NCBI GenBank assembly: GCA_964036315.1
Contig: OZ038478.1
Location: 144,051,557-144,115,556, forward strand
Origin: Acanthosepion esculentum
Lineage: Eukaryota > Mollusca > Cephalopoda > Sepiida > Sepiidae
Direction of reading: 5' to 3'
DNA length: 64,000 nt
How positions within the stretch are numbered: the first letter of the stretch is position 1; each line of letters begins with the position of its first letter. Shown piece by piece: positions 14,631-27,565 of the stretch. A model generated the notes under the pieces. It made no database searches. It saw only the letters and a list, made by a program, of their open reading frames with translations, and was not told the DNA's origin. The translations under genes and the position numbers were made by a program.

Positions 14631-15708
14631 CCCTCCCCCATCTATGGGTAAATATTAGGACATACTGAGTTCTATAGTCTCGGAAAAGGAATACATTCGA
14701 ATTCAGATTGGATCGAATGCATCTAGGATTGAGGAACCGGGAGCCGAGTTTGAACTCTAGTCGATTTCATTACAACTCTACTCTCCCTCCCCCATCTATG
14801 GGTAAATATTAGGACATACTGAGTTCTATAGTCTCGGAAAAGGAAAACATTCGAATTCAGATTGGATCGAATGCATCTAGGATTGAGGAACCGGGGGCCG
14901 AGTTTGAACTCTAGTCGTGTTCATTACAACTCTACTCTCCCTCCCCCATCTATGGGTAAATATTAGGACATACTGAGTTCTATAGTCTCGGAAAAGGAAA
15001 ACATTCGAATTCAGATTGGATCGAATGCATCTAGGATTGAGGATCCGGGAGCCGAGTTTGAACTCTAGTCGTGTTCATTACAACTCTACTCTCCCTCCCC
15101 CATCTATGGGTAAATATTAGGACATACTGAGTTCTATAGTCTCGGAAAAGGAATACATTCGAATTCAGATTGGATCGAATGCATCTAGGATTGAGGAACC
15201 GGGAGCCGAGTTTGAACTCTAGTCGAGTTCATTACAACTCTACTCTCCCTCCCCCATCTATGGGTAAATATTAGGACATACTGAGTTCTATAGTCTCGGA
15301 AAAGGAAAACATTCGAATTCAGCTTGGATCGAATGCATCTAGGATTGAGGAACCGGGAGCCGAGTTTGAACTCTAGTCGTGTTCATTACAACTCTACTCT
15401 CCCTCCCCCATCTATGGGTAAATATTAGGACATACTGAGTTCTATAGTCTCGGAAAAGTAAAACATTCGAATTCAGATTGGATCGAATGCATCTAGGATT
15501 GAGGAACCGGGAGCCGAGTTTGAACTCTAGTCGTGTTCATTACAACTCTACTCTCCCTCCCCCATCTATGGGTAAATATTAGGACATACTGAGTTCTATA
15601 GTCTCGGAAAAGGAAAACATTCGAATTCAGCTTGGATCGAATGCATCTAGGATTGAGGAACCGGGAGCCGAGTTTGAACTCTAGTCGTGTTCATTACAAC
15701 TCTACTCT
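14631..15708 (+). repeat. Third copy of the seven-monomer marker run
   Basis: Its variants follow the same order as 9,087-10,164, 36 monomers (5,544 bp) upstream, and 7,239-8,316. The last monomer lacks the CATCCTG change. Cassette alpha follows directly, as it does after the 9,087 copy, so the duplicated segment extends through 16,170. After that the offset becomes 35 monomers because one TAAAACTC/GAATCGGG monomer present at 10,627-10,780 is missing here. Confidence 0.8.
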
Positions 15709-16940
15709 CCCTCCCCCATCTATGGGTAAATATTAGGACATACTGAGTTGTATAGTCTCGGAAAAGGAAAACATTCGAATTCAGATTGGATCGAATGCAT
15801 CTAGGATTGAGGAACCGGGAGCCAAGTTTGAACTCTAGTCGTGTTCATTACAACTCTACTCTCCCTCCCCCATCTATGGGTAAATATTAGGACATACTGA
15901 GTTCTATAGTCTCGGAAAAGGAAAACATTCGAATTCAGATTGGATCGAATGCATCTAGGATTGAGGAACCGGGAGCCGAGTTTGAACTCTAGTCGTGTTC
16001 ATTACAACTCTACTCTCCCTCCCCCATCTATGGGTAAATATGAGGACATACTGAGTTCTATAGTCTCGGAAAAGGAAAACATTCGAATTCAGCTTGGATC
16101 GAATGCATCTAGGATTGAGGAACCGGGAGCCGAGTTTGAACTCTAGTCGTGTTCATTAAAACTCTACTCTCCCTCCCCCATCTATGGGTAAATATTAGGA
16201 CATACTGAGTTCTATATTCTCGGAAAAGTAAAACATTCGAATTCAGCTTGGATCGAATGTATCAAGGATTGAGGAAACGGGAGCCGAGTTTCATCTCTAG
16301 TCGTGTTCATTACAAATCTACTCTCACTCCCCCATCTATGGGTAAATATTAGGACATACTGAGTTCTATAGTCACGGAAAAGGAAAACATTCGAATTCAA
16401 CTTGGATCGAATGCATCTAGGATTGAGTAACCGGGAGCCGAGTTTGAACTCTAATCGTGTTCATTACAACTCTACTCTCCCTCCACCATCTATGGGTAAA
16501 TATTAGCACATACTGAGTTCTATAGTTTCGGAAAAGGAAAACATTCGAATTCAGCTTGGATCGAATGCATCTAGGATTGAGGAACCGGGAGCCGAGTTTG
16601 AACTCTAGTCGTGTTCATTACAACTCTACTCTCCCTCCCCCATCTATGGGTAAATATTAGGACATACTGAGTTCTATAGTCTCGGAAAAGGAAAACATTC
16701 GAATTCAGATTGGATCGAATGCATCTAGGATTGAGGAACCGGGAGCCGAGTTTGAACTCTAGTCGTGTTCATTACAACTCTACTCTCCCTCCCCCATCTA
16801 TGGGTAAATATTAGGACATACTGAGTTCTAAAGTCTCGGAAAAGGAAAACATTCGAATTCAGATTGGATCGAATGCATCTAGGATTGAGGATCCGGGAGC
16901 CGAGTTTGAACTCTAGTCGTGTTCATTACAACTCTACTCT

Positions 16941-18634
16941 CCCTCGCCCATCTATGGGTAAATATTCGGACATACTGAGTTCTATAGGCTCGGAAAAGGA
17001 AAACATTCGAATTCAGATTGGATCGAATGCATCTAGGATTGAGGAACCGGGAGCCGAGTTTGAACTCTAGTCGAGTTCATTACAACTCTACTCTCCCTCC
17101 CCCATCTATGGGTAAATATTAGGACATACTGAGTTCTATAGTCTCGGAAAAGGAAAACATTCGAATTCAGATTGGATCGAATGCATCTAGGATTGAGGAA
17201 TCGGGAGCCGAGTTTGAACTCTAGTCGTGTTCATTACAACTCTACTCTCCCTCGCCCATCTATGGGTAAATATTCGGACATACTGAGTTCTATAGGCTCG
17301 GAAAAGGAAAACATTCGAATTCAGATTGGATCGAATGCATCTAGGATTGAGGAACCGGGAGCCGAGTTTGAACTCTAGTCGAGTTCATTACAACTCTACT
17401 CTCCCTCCCCCATCTATGGGTAAATATTAGGACATACTGAGTTCTATAGTCTCGGAAAAGGAAAACATTCGAATTCAGATTGGATCGAATGCATCTAGGA
17501 TTGAGGAATCGGGAGCCGAGTTTGAACTCTAGTCGTGTTCATTACAACTCTACTCTCCCTCCCCCATCTATGGGTAAATATTAGGACATACTGAGTTCTA
17601 TAGTCACGGAAAAGGAAAACATTCGAATTCAGCTTGGATCGAATGCATCTAGGATTGAGGAATCGGGAGCCGAGTTTGAACTCTAGTCGTGTTCATTACA
17701 ACTCTACTCTCCCTCCCCCATCTATGGGTAAATATTAGAACATACTGAGTTCTATAGTCTCGGAAAAGGAAAACATTCGAATTCAGCTTGGATCGAATGC
17801 ATCTAGGATTGAGGAATCGGGAGCCGAGTTTGAACTCTAGTCGTGTTCATTACAACTCTACTCTCCCTCCCCCATCTATGGGTAAATATTAGGACATACT
17901 GAGTTCTATAGTCACGGAAAAGGAAAACATTCGAATTCAGCTTGGATCGAATGCATCTAGGATTGAGGAATCGGGAGCCGAGTTTGAACTCTAGTCGTGT
18001 TCATTACAACTCTACTCTCCCTCCCCCATCTATGGGTAAATATTAGGACATACTGAGTTCTATAGTCTCGGAAAAGGAATACATTCGAATTCAGATTGGA
18101 TCGAATGCATCTAGGATTGAGGAACCGGGAGCCGAGTTTGAACTCTAGTCGAGTTCATTACAACTCTACTCTCCCTCCCCCATCTATGGGTAAATATTAG
18201 GACATACTGAGTTCTATAGTCTCGGAAAAGGAAAACATTCGAATTCAGATTGGATCGAATGCATCTAGGATTGAGGAACCGGGGGCCGAGTTTGAACTCT
18301 AGTCGTGTTCATTACAACTCTACTCTCCCTCCCCCATCTATGGGTAAATATGAAGACATACTGAGTTCTATAGTCTCGGAAAAGGAAAACATTCGAATTC
18401 AGCTTGGATCGAATGCATCTAGGATTGAGGAACCGGGAGCCGAGTTTGAACTCTAGTCGTGTTCATTACAACTCTACTCTCCCTCCCCCATCTATGGGTA
18501 AATATTAGGACATACTGAGTTCTATAGTCTCGGAAAAGGAAAACATTCGAATTCAGATTGGATCGAATGCATCTAGGATTGAGGAACCGGGAGCCGAGTT
18601 TGAACTCTAGTCGTGTTCATTACAACTCTACTCT
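16941..18634 (+). repeat. 11-monomer block, second copy with one inserted monomer
   Basis: It matches 13,091-14,630 at an offset of 3,850 bp up to 17,556, then at 4,004 bp from 17,711. The extra monomer at 17,557-17,710 carries GTCACGG and GAATCGGG, like the monomer at 17,865-18,018, from which it was probably copied. Its left flank (16,787-16,940, with CTAAAGTCTCGG and GGATCCGGG) matches 11,397-11,550. The junction therefore skips ten monomers relative to the first copy. Confidence 0.8.
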
Positions 18635-20944
18635 CCCTCCCCCATCTATGGGTAAATATTAGGACATACTGAGTTCTATAGTCTCGGAAAAGGAATACAT
18701 TCGAATTCAGATTGGATCGAATGCATCTAGGATTGAGGAACCGGGAGCCGAGTTTGAACTCTAGTCGAGTTCATTACAACTCTAATCTCCCTCCCCCATC
18801 TATGGGTAAATATTAGGACATACTGAGTTCTATAGTCTCGGAAAAGGAAAACATTCGAATTCAGATTGGATCGAATGCATCTAGGATTGAGTAACCGGGG
18901 GCCGAGTTTGAACTCTAGTCGTGTTCATTACAACTCTACTCTCCCTCCCCCATCTATGGGTAAATATTAGGACATACTGAGTTCTATAGTCTCGGAAAAG
19001 GAAAACATTCGAATTCAGATTGGATCGAATGCATCTAGGATTGAGGAACCGGGAGCCGAGTTTGAACTCTAGTCGTGTTCATTACAACTCTAATCTCCCT
19101 CCCCCATCTATGGGTAAATATTAGGACATACTGAGTTCTATAGTCTCGGAAAAGGAAAACATTCGAATTCAGATTGGATCGAATGCATCTAGGATTGAGG
19201 AACCGGGAGCCGAGTTTGAACTCTAGTCGTGTTCATTACAACTCTACTCTCCCTCCCCCATCTATGGGTAAATATTAGGACAAACTGAGTTCTATAGTCT
19301 CGGAAAAGGAAAACATTCGAATTCAGATTGGATCGAATGCATCTAGGATTGAGGAACCGGGAGCCGAGATTTAACTCTAGTCGTGTTCATTACAACTCTA
19401 CTCTCCCTCCCCCATCTATGGGTAAATATTAGGACATACTGAGTTCTATAGTCTCGGAAAAGGAATACATTCGAATTCAGATTGGATCGAATGCATCTAG
19501 GATTGAGGAACCGGGAGCCGAGTTTGAACTCTAGTCGTGTTCATTACAACTCTACTCTCCCTCCCCCATCTATGGGTAAATATTAGGACATACTGAGTTC
19601 TATAGTCTCGGAAAAGGAAAACATTCGAATTCAGATTGGATCGAATGCATCTAGGATTGAGGAACCGGGAGACGAGTTTGAACTCTAGTCGAGTTCATTA
19701 CAACTCTACTCTCCCTCCCCCATCTATGGGTAAATATTAGGACATACTGAGTTCTATAGTCTCGGAAAAGGAAAACATTCGAATTCAGATTGGATCGAAT
19801 GCATCTAGGATTGAGGAACCGGGGGCCGAGTTTGAACTCTAGTCGTGTTTATTACAACTCTACTCTCCCTCCCCCATCTATGGGTAAATATGAGGACATA
19901 CTGAGTTCTATAGTCTCGGAAAAGGAAAACATTCGAATTCAGCTTGGATCGAATGCATCTAGGATTGAGGAACCGGGAGCCGAGTTTGAACTCTAGTCGT
20001 GTTCATTACAACTCTACTCTCCCTCCCCCATCTATGGGTAAATATTAGAACATACTGAGTTCTATAGTCTCGGAAAAGGAAAACATTCGAATTCAGCTTG
20101 GATCGAATGCATCTAGGATTGAGGAATCGGGAGCCGAGTTTGAACTCTAGTCGTGTTCATTACAACTCTACTCTCCCTCCCCCATCTATGGGTAAATATT
20201 AGGACATACTGAGTTCTATAGTCACGGAAAAGGAAAACATTCGAATTCAGCTTGGATCGAATGCATCTAGGATTGAGGAATCGGGAGCCGAGTTTGAACT
20301 CTAGTCGTGTTCATTACAACTCTACTCTCCCTCCCCCATCTATGGGTAACTATTAGGACATACTGATTTCTATAGTCTCGGAAAGGGAAAACATTCGAAT
20401 TCAGCTTGGATCGAATGCATCTAGGATTGAGGAACCGGGAGCCGAGTTTGAACTCTAGTCGTGTTCATTACAACTCTACTCTCCCTCCCCCATCTATGGG
20501 TAAATATTAGGACATACTGAGTTCTATAGTCTCGGAAAAGGAAAACATTCGAATTCAGATTGGATCGAATGCATCTAGGATTGAGGATCCGGGAGCCGAG
20601 TTTGAACTCTAGTCGTGTTCATTACAACTCTACTCTCCCTCCCCCATCTATGGGTAAATATTAGGACATACTGAGTTCTATAGTCTCGGAAAAGGAATAC
20701 ATTCGAATTCAGATTGGATCGAATGCATCTAGGATTGAGGAACCGGGAGCCGAGTTTGAACTCTAGTCGTGTTCATTACAACTCTACTCTCCCTCCCCCA
20801 TCTATGGGTAAATATGAGGACATACTGAGTTCTATAGTCTCGGAAAAGGAAAACATTCGAATTCAGCTTGGATCGAATGCATCTAGGATTGAGGAACCGG
20901 GAGCCGAGTTTGAACTCTAGTCGTGTTCATTACAACTCTACTCT

Positions 20945-21714
20945 CCCTCCCCCATCTATGGGTAAATATTAGAACAAACTGAGTTCTATAGTCTCGGAAA
21001 AGGAAAACATTCGAATTCAGCTTGGATCGAATGCATCTAGGATTGAGGAATCGGGAGCCGAGTTTGAACTCTAGTCGTGTTCATTACAACTCTACTCTCC
21101 CTCCCCCATCTATGGGTAAATATTAGGACATACTGAGTTCTATAGTCACGGAAAAGGAAAACATTCGAATTCAGCTTGGATCGAATGCATCTAGGATTGA
21201 GGAATTGGGAGCCGAGTTTGAACTCTAGTCGAGTTCATTACAACTCTACTCTCCATCCCCCATCTATGGGTAACTATTAGGACATACTGATTTCTATAGT
21301 CTCGGAAAAGGAAAACATTCGAATTCAGCTTGGATCGAATGCATCTAGGATTGAGGAACCGGGAGCCGAGTTTGAACTCTAGTCGTGTTCATTACAACTC
21401 TACTCTCCCTCCCCCATCTATGGGTAAATATTAGGACATACTGAGTTCTATAGTCTCGGAAAAGGAAAACATTCGAATTCAGTTTGGATCGAATGCATCT
21501 AGGATTGAGGAACCGGGAGCCGAGTTTGAACTCTAGTCGTGTTCATTACAACTCTACTCTCCCTCCCCCATCCATGGGTAAATATTAGGACATACTGAGT
21601 TCTATAGTCTCGGAAAGGGAAAACATTCGAATTCAGCTTGGATCGAATGCATCTAGGATTGAGGAACCCGGAGCCGAGTTTGAACTCTAGTCGTATTCAT
21701 TACAACTCTTCTCT
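20945..21714 (+). repeat. Five-monomer block, middle copy of three
   Basis: The ordered markers are TTAGAACA, GTCACGG, GTAACTATT with TGATTTC, CAGTTTGG, and CATCCATGGG with GAACCCGGAG. The same five monomers recur at 22,485-23,254, exactly 10 monomers on. The first three occur once more at 20,021-20,482. CATCCATGGG creates an NcoI site. The GAACCCGGAG variant reappears near 23,823, 25,825 and 29,210, linking this block to domain II. Confidence 0.8.
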
Positions 21715-22484
21715 CCCTCCCCCATCTATGGGTAAATATTAGGACATACTGAGTTCTATAGTCTCGGAAAAGGAAAACATTCGAATTCAGATTGGATCGA
21801 ATGCATCTAGGATTGAGGAACCGAGAGACGAGTTTGAACTCTAGTCGTGTTCATTACAACTCTACTCTCCCTCCCCCATCTATGGGTAAATATTAGGACA
21901 TACTGAGTTCTATAGTCTCGGAAAAGGAATACATTCGAATTCAGATTGGATCGAATGCATCTAGGATTGAGGAACCGGGAGCCGAGTTTGAACTCTAGTC
22001 GAGTTCATTACAACTCTAATCTCCCTCCCCCATCTATGGGTAAATATTAGGACATACTGAGTTCTATAGTCTCGGAAAAGGAAAACATTCGAATTCAGAT
22101 TGGATCGAATGCATCTAGGATTGAGGAACCGGGGGCCGAGTTTGAACTCTAGTCGTGTTCATTACAACTCTACTCTCCCTCCCCCATCTATGGGTAAATA
22201 TTAGGACATACTGAGTTCTATAGTCTCGGAAAAGGAAAACATTCGAATTCAGATTGGATCGAATGCATCTAGGATTGAGGAACCGGGAGCCGAGTTTGAA
22301 CTCTAGTCGTGTTCATTACAACTCTACTCTCCCTCCCCCATCTATGGGTAAATATGAGGACATACTGAGTTCTATAGTCACGGAAAAGGAAAACATTCGA
22401 ATTCAGATTGGATCGAATGCATCTAGGATTGAGGAACCGGGAGCCGAGTTTGAACTCTAGTCGTGTTCATTACAACTCTACTCT

Positions 22485-23254
22485 CCCTCCCCCATCTATG
22501 GGTAAATATTAGAACATACTGAGTTCTATAGTCTCGGAAAAGGAAAACATTCGAATTCAGCTTGGATCGAATGCATCTAGGATTGAGGAATCGGGAGCCG
22601 AGTTTGAACTCTAGTCGTGTTCATTACAACTCTACTCTCCCTCCCCCATCTATGGGTAAATATTAGGACATACTGAGTTCTATAGTCACGGAAAAGGAAA
22701 ACATTCGAATTCAGCTTGGATCGAATGCATCTAGGATTGAGGAATCGGGAGCCGAGTTTGAACTCTAGTCGAGTTCATTACAACTCTACTCTCCCTCCCC
22801 CATCTATGGGTAACTATTAGGACATACTGATTTCTATAGTCTCGGAAAAGGAAAACATTCGAATTCAGCTTGGATCGAATGCATCTAGGATTGAGGAACC
22901 GGGAGCCGAGTTTGAACTCTAGTCGTGTTCATTACAATTCTACTCTCCCTCCCCCATCTATGGGTAAATATTAGGACATACTGAGTTCTATAGTCTCGGA
23001 AAAGGAAAACATTCGAATTCAGTTTGGATCGAATGCATCTAGGATTGAGGAACCGGGAGCCGAGTTTGAACTCTAGTCGTGTTTATTACAACTCTACTCT
23101 CCCTCCCCCATCCATGGGTAAATATTAGGACATACTGAGTTCTATAGTCTCGGAAAGGGAAAACATTCGAATTCAGCTTGGATCGAATGCATCTAGGATT
23201 GAGGAACCCGGAGCCGAGTTTGAACTCTAGTCGTATTCATTACAACTCTTCTCT
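22485..23254 (+). repeat. Five-monomer block, right copy
   Basis: It repeats 20,945-21,714 with few differences, for example TTAGAACATAC against TTAGAACAAAC, and GTTTATTAC near 23,082. The next monomer (23,255) carries a one-base insertion that the corresponding monomer at 21,715 lacks. Confidence 0.8.
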
Positions 23255-23409
23255 CCCTCCCCCATCTATGGGTTTAATATTAGGACATACTGAGTTCTAT
23301 AGTCTCGGAAAAGGAAAACATTCGAATTCAGATTGGATCGAATGCATCTAGGATTGAGGAACCGGGAGCCGAGTTTGAACTCTAGTCGTGTTCATTACAA
23401 CTCTACTCT
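23255..23409 (+). repeat. 155-bp monomer (one-base insertion)
   Basis: GGGTTTAATATTAGG stands where other copies read GGGTAAATATTAGG, at about 23,270-23,283. It is the only net insertion I found in the window. It puts the following monomers one base out of phase until the 153-bp monomer at 24,026 restores it. Confidence 0.9.
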
Positions 23410-24025
23410 CCCTCCCGCATCTATGGGTAAATATTAGGACATACTGAGTTCTATAGTCTCGGAAAAGGAAAACATTCGAATTCAGATTGGATCGAATGCA
23501 TCTAGGATTGAGGAACCGGGAGCCGAGTTTGAACTCTAGTCGTGTTCATTACAACTCTACTCTCCCTCCCCCATCTATGGGTAAATATGAGGACATACTG
23601 AGTTCTATAGTCTCGGAAAAGGAAAACATTCGAATTCAGCTTGGATCGAATGCATCTAGGATTGAGGAACCGGGAGCCGAGTTTGAACTCTAGTCGTGTT
23701 CATTACAACTCTACTCTCCCTCCCCCATCCATGGGTAAATATTAGGACATACTGAGTTCTATAGTCTCGGAAAGGGAAAACATTCGAATTCAGCTTGGAT
23801 CGAATGCATCTAGGATTGAGGAACCCGGAGCCGAGTTTGAACGCTAATCGTGTTCATTACAACTCTTCTCTCCCTCCCCCATCTATGGGTAAATATTAGG
23901 ACATACTGAGTTCTATAGTCTCGGAAAAGGAAAACATTCGAATTCAGCTTGGATCGAATGCATCTAGGATTGAGGAATCGGGAGCCGAGTTTGAACTCTA
24001 GACGTGTTCATTACAACCCTACTCT

Positions 24026-24178
24026 CCCTCCCCCATCTATTGGTAAATATTAGGACATACTGAGTTCTATATTTTGGAAAAGGAAAACATTCGAATTCAG
24101 CTTGGATCGAATGTATCTAGGATTGAGGAACCGGGAGCCGAGTTTGATCTCTAGTCGTGTTCATTACAACTCTACTCT
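24026..24178 (+). repeat. 153-bp monomer with TATATTTTGG (first of three)
   Basis: TATATTTTGGAAAAGG replaces TATAGTCTCGGAAAAGG, losing one base and a CpG. Linked changes are CTATTGGTAAA, GTATCTAGG and TTTGATCTCTAG. Matching copies lie at 26,489-26,641 and 29,876-30,028. The latter two are 22 monomers apart and descend from the same block duplication. Confidence 0.9.
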
Positions 24179-27100
24179 CCCTCCCCCATCTATGGGTAAA
24201 TATTAGGACATACTGAGTTCTATAGTCACGGAATAGGAAAACATTCGAATTCAGCTTGGATCGAATGCATCTAGGATTGAGTAACCGGGAGCCGAGTTTG
24301 AACTCTAGTCGTGTTCATTACAACTCTACTCTCCCTCCCCCATCTATGGGTAAATATTAGGACATACTGATTTCTATAGTCTCGGAAAAGGAAAACATTC
24401 GAATTCTGCTTGGATCGAATGCATCTAGGATTGAGGAACCGGGAGCCGAGTTTGAACTCTAGTCGTGTTCATTACAACTCTACTCTCCCTCCCCCATCTA
24501 TGGGTAAATATTAGGACATACTGAGTTCTATAGTCTCAGAAAAGGAAAACATTCGAATTCAGATTGGATCGAATGCATCTAGGATTGAGGAACCGGGAGC
24601 CGAGTTTGAACTCTAGTCGTGTTCATTACAACTATACTCTCCCTCCCCCATCTATGGGTAAATAAGAGGACATACTGAGTTCTATAGTCTCGGAAAAGGA
24701 AAACATTCGAATTCAGCTTGGATCGAATGCATCTAGGATTGAGGAACCGGGAGCCGAGTTTGAACTCTAGTCGTGTTCATTACAACTCTACTCTCCCTCC
24801 CCCATCTATGGGTAAATATTAGGACATACTGAGTTCTATAGTCACGGAAAAGGAAAACATTCGAATTCAGCTTGGATCGAATGCATCTAGGATTGAGGAA
24901 CCGGGAGCCGAGTTTGAACTCTAGTCGTGTTCATTACAGCCCTACTCTCCCTCCCCCATCTATGGGTAAATATTAGGACATACTGAGTTCTATAGTCTCG
25001 GAAAAGGAAAACATTCGAATTCAGCTTGGATCGAATGCATCTAGGATTGAGGAACCGGGAGCCGAGTTTGAACTCTAGTCGTGTTCATTACAACTCTACT
25101 CTCCCTCCCCCATCTATGGGTAAATATTAGGACATACTGAGTTCTGTAGTCTCGGAAAGGGAAAACATTCGAATTCAGCTTGGATCGAATGCATCTAGGA
25201 TTGAGGAACCGGGAGCCGAGTTTGAACTCTAGTCGTATTCATTACAACTCTACTCTCCCTCCCCCATCTATGGGTAAATATTAGGACATACTGAGTTCTA
25301 TAGTCTCGGAAAAGGAAAACATTCGAATTCAGCTTGGATCGAATGCATCTAGGATTGAGGAACCGGGAGCCGAGTTTGAACTCTAGTCGTGTTCATTACA
25401 ACTCTACTCTCCCTCCCCCATCTATGGGTAAATATTAGGACATACTGAGTTCTAGAGTCTCGGAAAAGGAAAACATTCGAATTCAGCTTAGATCGAATGC
25501 ATCTAGGATTGAGGAACCGGGAGCCGAGTTTGAACTCTAGTCGTGTTCATTACAACTCTACTCTCCCTCCCCCATCTATGGGTAAATATTAGGACATACT
25601 GAGTTCTATAATCTCGGAAAAGGAAAACATTCGAATTAAGCTTGGATCGAATGCATCTAGGATTGAGGAACCGGGAGCCGAGTTTGAACTCTAGTCGTGT
25701 TCATGACAACTCTACTCTCCCTCCCCCATCTATGGGTAAATATTAGGACATACTGAGTTCTGTAGTCTCGGAAAGGGAAAACATTCGAATTCAGCTTGGA
25801 TCGAATGCATCTAGGATTGAGGAACCCGGAGCCGAGTTTGAACGCTAATCGTGTTCATTACAACTCTTCTCTCCCTCCCCCATCTATGGGTAAATATTAG
25901 GACATACTGAGTTCTATAGTCTAGGAAAAGGAAAACATTCGAATTCAGATTGGATCGAATGCATCTAGGATTGAGGAACCGGGAGCCGAGTTTGAACTCT
26001 AGTCGTGTTCATTACAACTCTACTCTCCCTCCCCCATCTATGGGTAAATATTAGGACATACTGAGTTCTATAGTCTCGGAAAAGGAAAACATTCGAATTC
26101 AGCTTGGATCGAATGCATCTAGGATTGAGGAACCGGGAGCCGAGTTTGAACTCTAGTCGTGTTCATTACAACTCTATTCTCCCTCCCCCATCTATGGGTA
26201 AATATTAGGACATACTGAGTTCTATAGTCTCGGAAAAGGAAAACATTCGAATTCAGCTTGGATCGAATGCATCTAGGATTGAGGAATCGGGAGCCGAGTT
26301 TGAAGTCTAGTCGTGTTCATTACAACTCTACTCTCCCTCCCCCATCTATGAGTAAATATTAGGACATACTGAGTTCTATAGTCTCGGAAAAGGAAAACAT
26401 TCGAATTCAGCTTGGATCGAATGCATCTAGGATTGAGGAATCGGGAGCCGAGTTTGAACTCTAGACGTGTTCATTACAACCCTACTCTCCCTCCCCCATC
26501 TATTGGTAAATATTAGGACATACTGAGTTCTATATTTTGGAAAAGGAAAGCATTCGAATTCAGCTTGGATCGAATGTATCTAGGATTGAGGAACCGGGAG
26601 CCGAGTTTGATCTCTAGTCGTGTTCATTACAACTCTACTCTCCCTCCCCCATCTATGGGTAAATATTAGGACATACTGAGTTCTATAGTCACGGAAAAGG
26701 AAAACATTCGAATTCAGCTTGGATCGAATGCATCTAGGATTGAGTAACCGGGAGCCGAGTTTGAACTCTAGTCGTGTTCATTACAACTCTACTCTCCCTC
26801 CCCCATCTATGGGTAAATATTAGGACATACTGATTTCTATAGTCTCGGAAAAGGAAAACATTCGAATTCAGCTTGGATCGAATGCATCTAGGATTGAGGA
26901 ACCGGGAGCCGAGTTTGTAATCTAGTCGTGTTCATTACAACTCTACTCTCCCTCCCCCATCTATGGGTAAATATTAGGACACACTGAGTTCTATAGTCTC
27001 GGAAAAGGAAAACATTCGAATTCAGCTTGGATCGAATGCATCTAGGATTGAGGAACCGGGAGCTGAGTTTGAACTCTAGTCGTGTTCATTACAACTCTAC

Positions 27101-27531
27101 TCTCCCTCCCCCATCTATGGGTAAATAATAGGACATACTGAGTTCTATAGTCTCGGAAAGGGAAAACATTCGAATTCTGCTTGGATCGAATGCATCTAGG
27201 ATTGAGGAACCGGGAGCCGAGTTTGAACTCTAGTCGTGTTCATTACAACTCTACTCTCCCTCCCCCATCTATTGGTAAATATTAGGACATACTGAGTTCT
27301 ATAGTTTCGGAAAAGGAAAACATTCGAATTCAGATTGGATCGAATGCATCTAGGATTGAGGAACCGGGAGCCGAGTTTGAACTCTAGTCGTGTTCATTAC
27401 AACTATACTCTCCATCCCCCATCTATGGGTAAATAAGAGGACATACTGAGTTCTATAGTCTCGGAAAAAGAAAACATTCGAATTCAGCTTGGATCGAATG
27501 CATCTAGGATTGAGGAACCGGGAGCCGAGTT
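24145..27531 (+). repeat. 22-monomer higher-order unit A (3,387 bp)
   Basis: The ordered markers are GTCACGGAATAGG, ATTCTGCTTGG, GTCTCAGAAA, ACTATACTC with AATAAGAGG, ACAGCCCTAC, TTCTGTAGTC, TTCTAGAGTC with CTTAGATCG, ATAATCTCGG with ATTAAGCTTGG, CATGACAAC, GAACGCTAATCG, CTATTCTCC, GAAGTCTAG, ATGAGTAAAT, the TATATTTTGG monomer, and TTTGTAATCTAG. All recur 3,387 bases downstream in the same order. The last stretch (about 26,970-27,531) is poorly matched in the second unit. Confidence 0.88.
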
Positions 27532-27565
27532 TGATCTCTAGTCGTGTTCATTACAACTCTACTCT
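27412..27565 (+). repeat. Hybrid monomer at the 22-monomer duplication junction
   Basis: The 5' part has AATAAGAGG, like the monomer at about 24,641. The 3' part has TTTGATCTCTAG, like the monomer at 24,026, and the next monomer (GTCACGGAATAGG) equals the one after 24,026. A single crossover inside a monomer, between two misaligned copies, would produce this chimera and the 3,387-bp tandem duplication together. This is inference from shared variants. Confidence 0.7.

Larger units (their letters stand above)
1..24025 (+). repeat. Domain I: diverse satellite with A77 and C77 alleles
   Basis: Monomers carry either CAGATTGG (A at monomer position 77) or CAGCTTGG (C). The A form is frequent from about 7 to 20 kb. 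Other recurrent variants are GTCACGG for GTCTCGG, GAATCGGG for GAACCGGG, GGGGCCG, GAGTTCATT, and TATGAGG for TATTAGG. A BamHI-creating variant (GAGGATCCGGG) appears at about 7,648, 9,498, 11,499, 15,043, 16,889 and 20,586 and was not seen further right. Sub-blocks are listed separately; the rest of the domain is ordinary monomers. Confidence 0.85.

Noticed and set aside
1787..16400. Minus-strand 62-codon open frames (for example 4,200-4,388, 10,822-11,010, 16,212-16,400)
   Set aside because: They coincide with the diverged cassette beta, or with a plain stretch at 1,787-1,975, and are copies of one chance frame in the reverse complement of the satellite.
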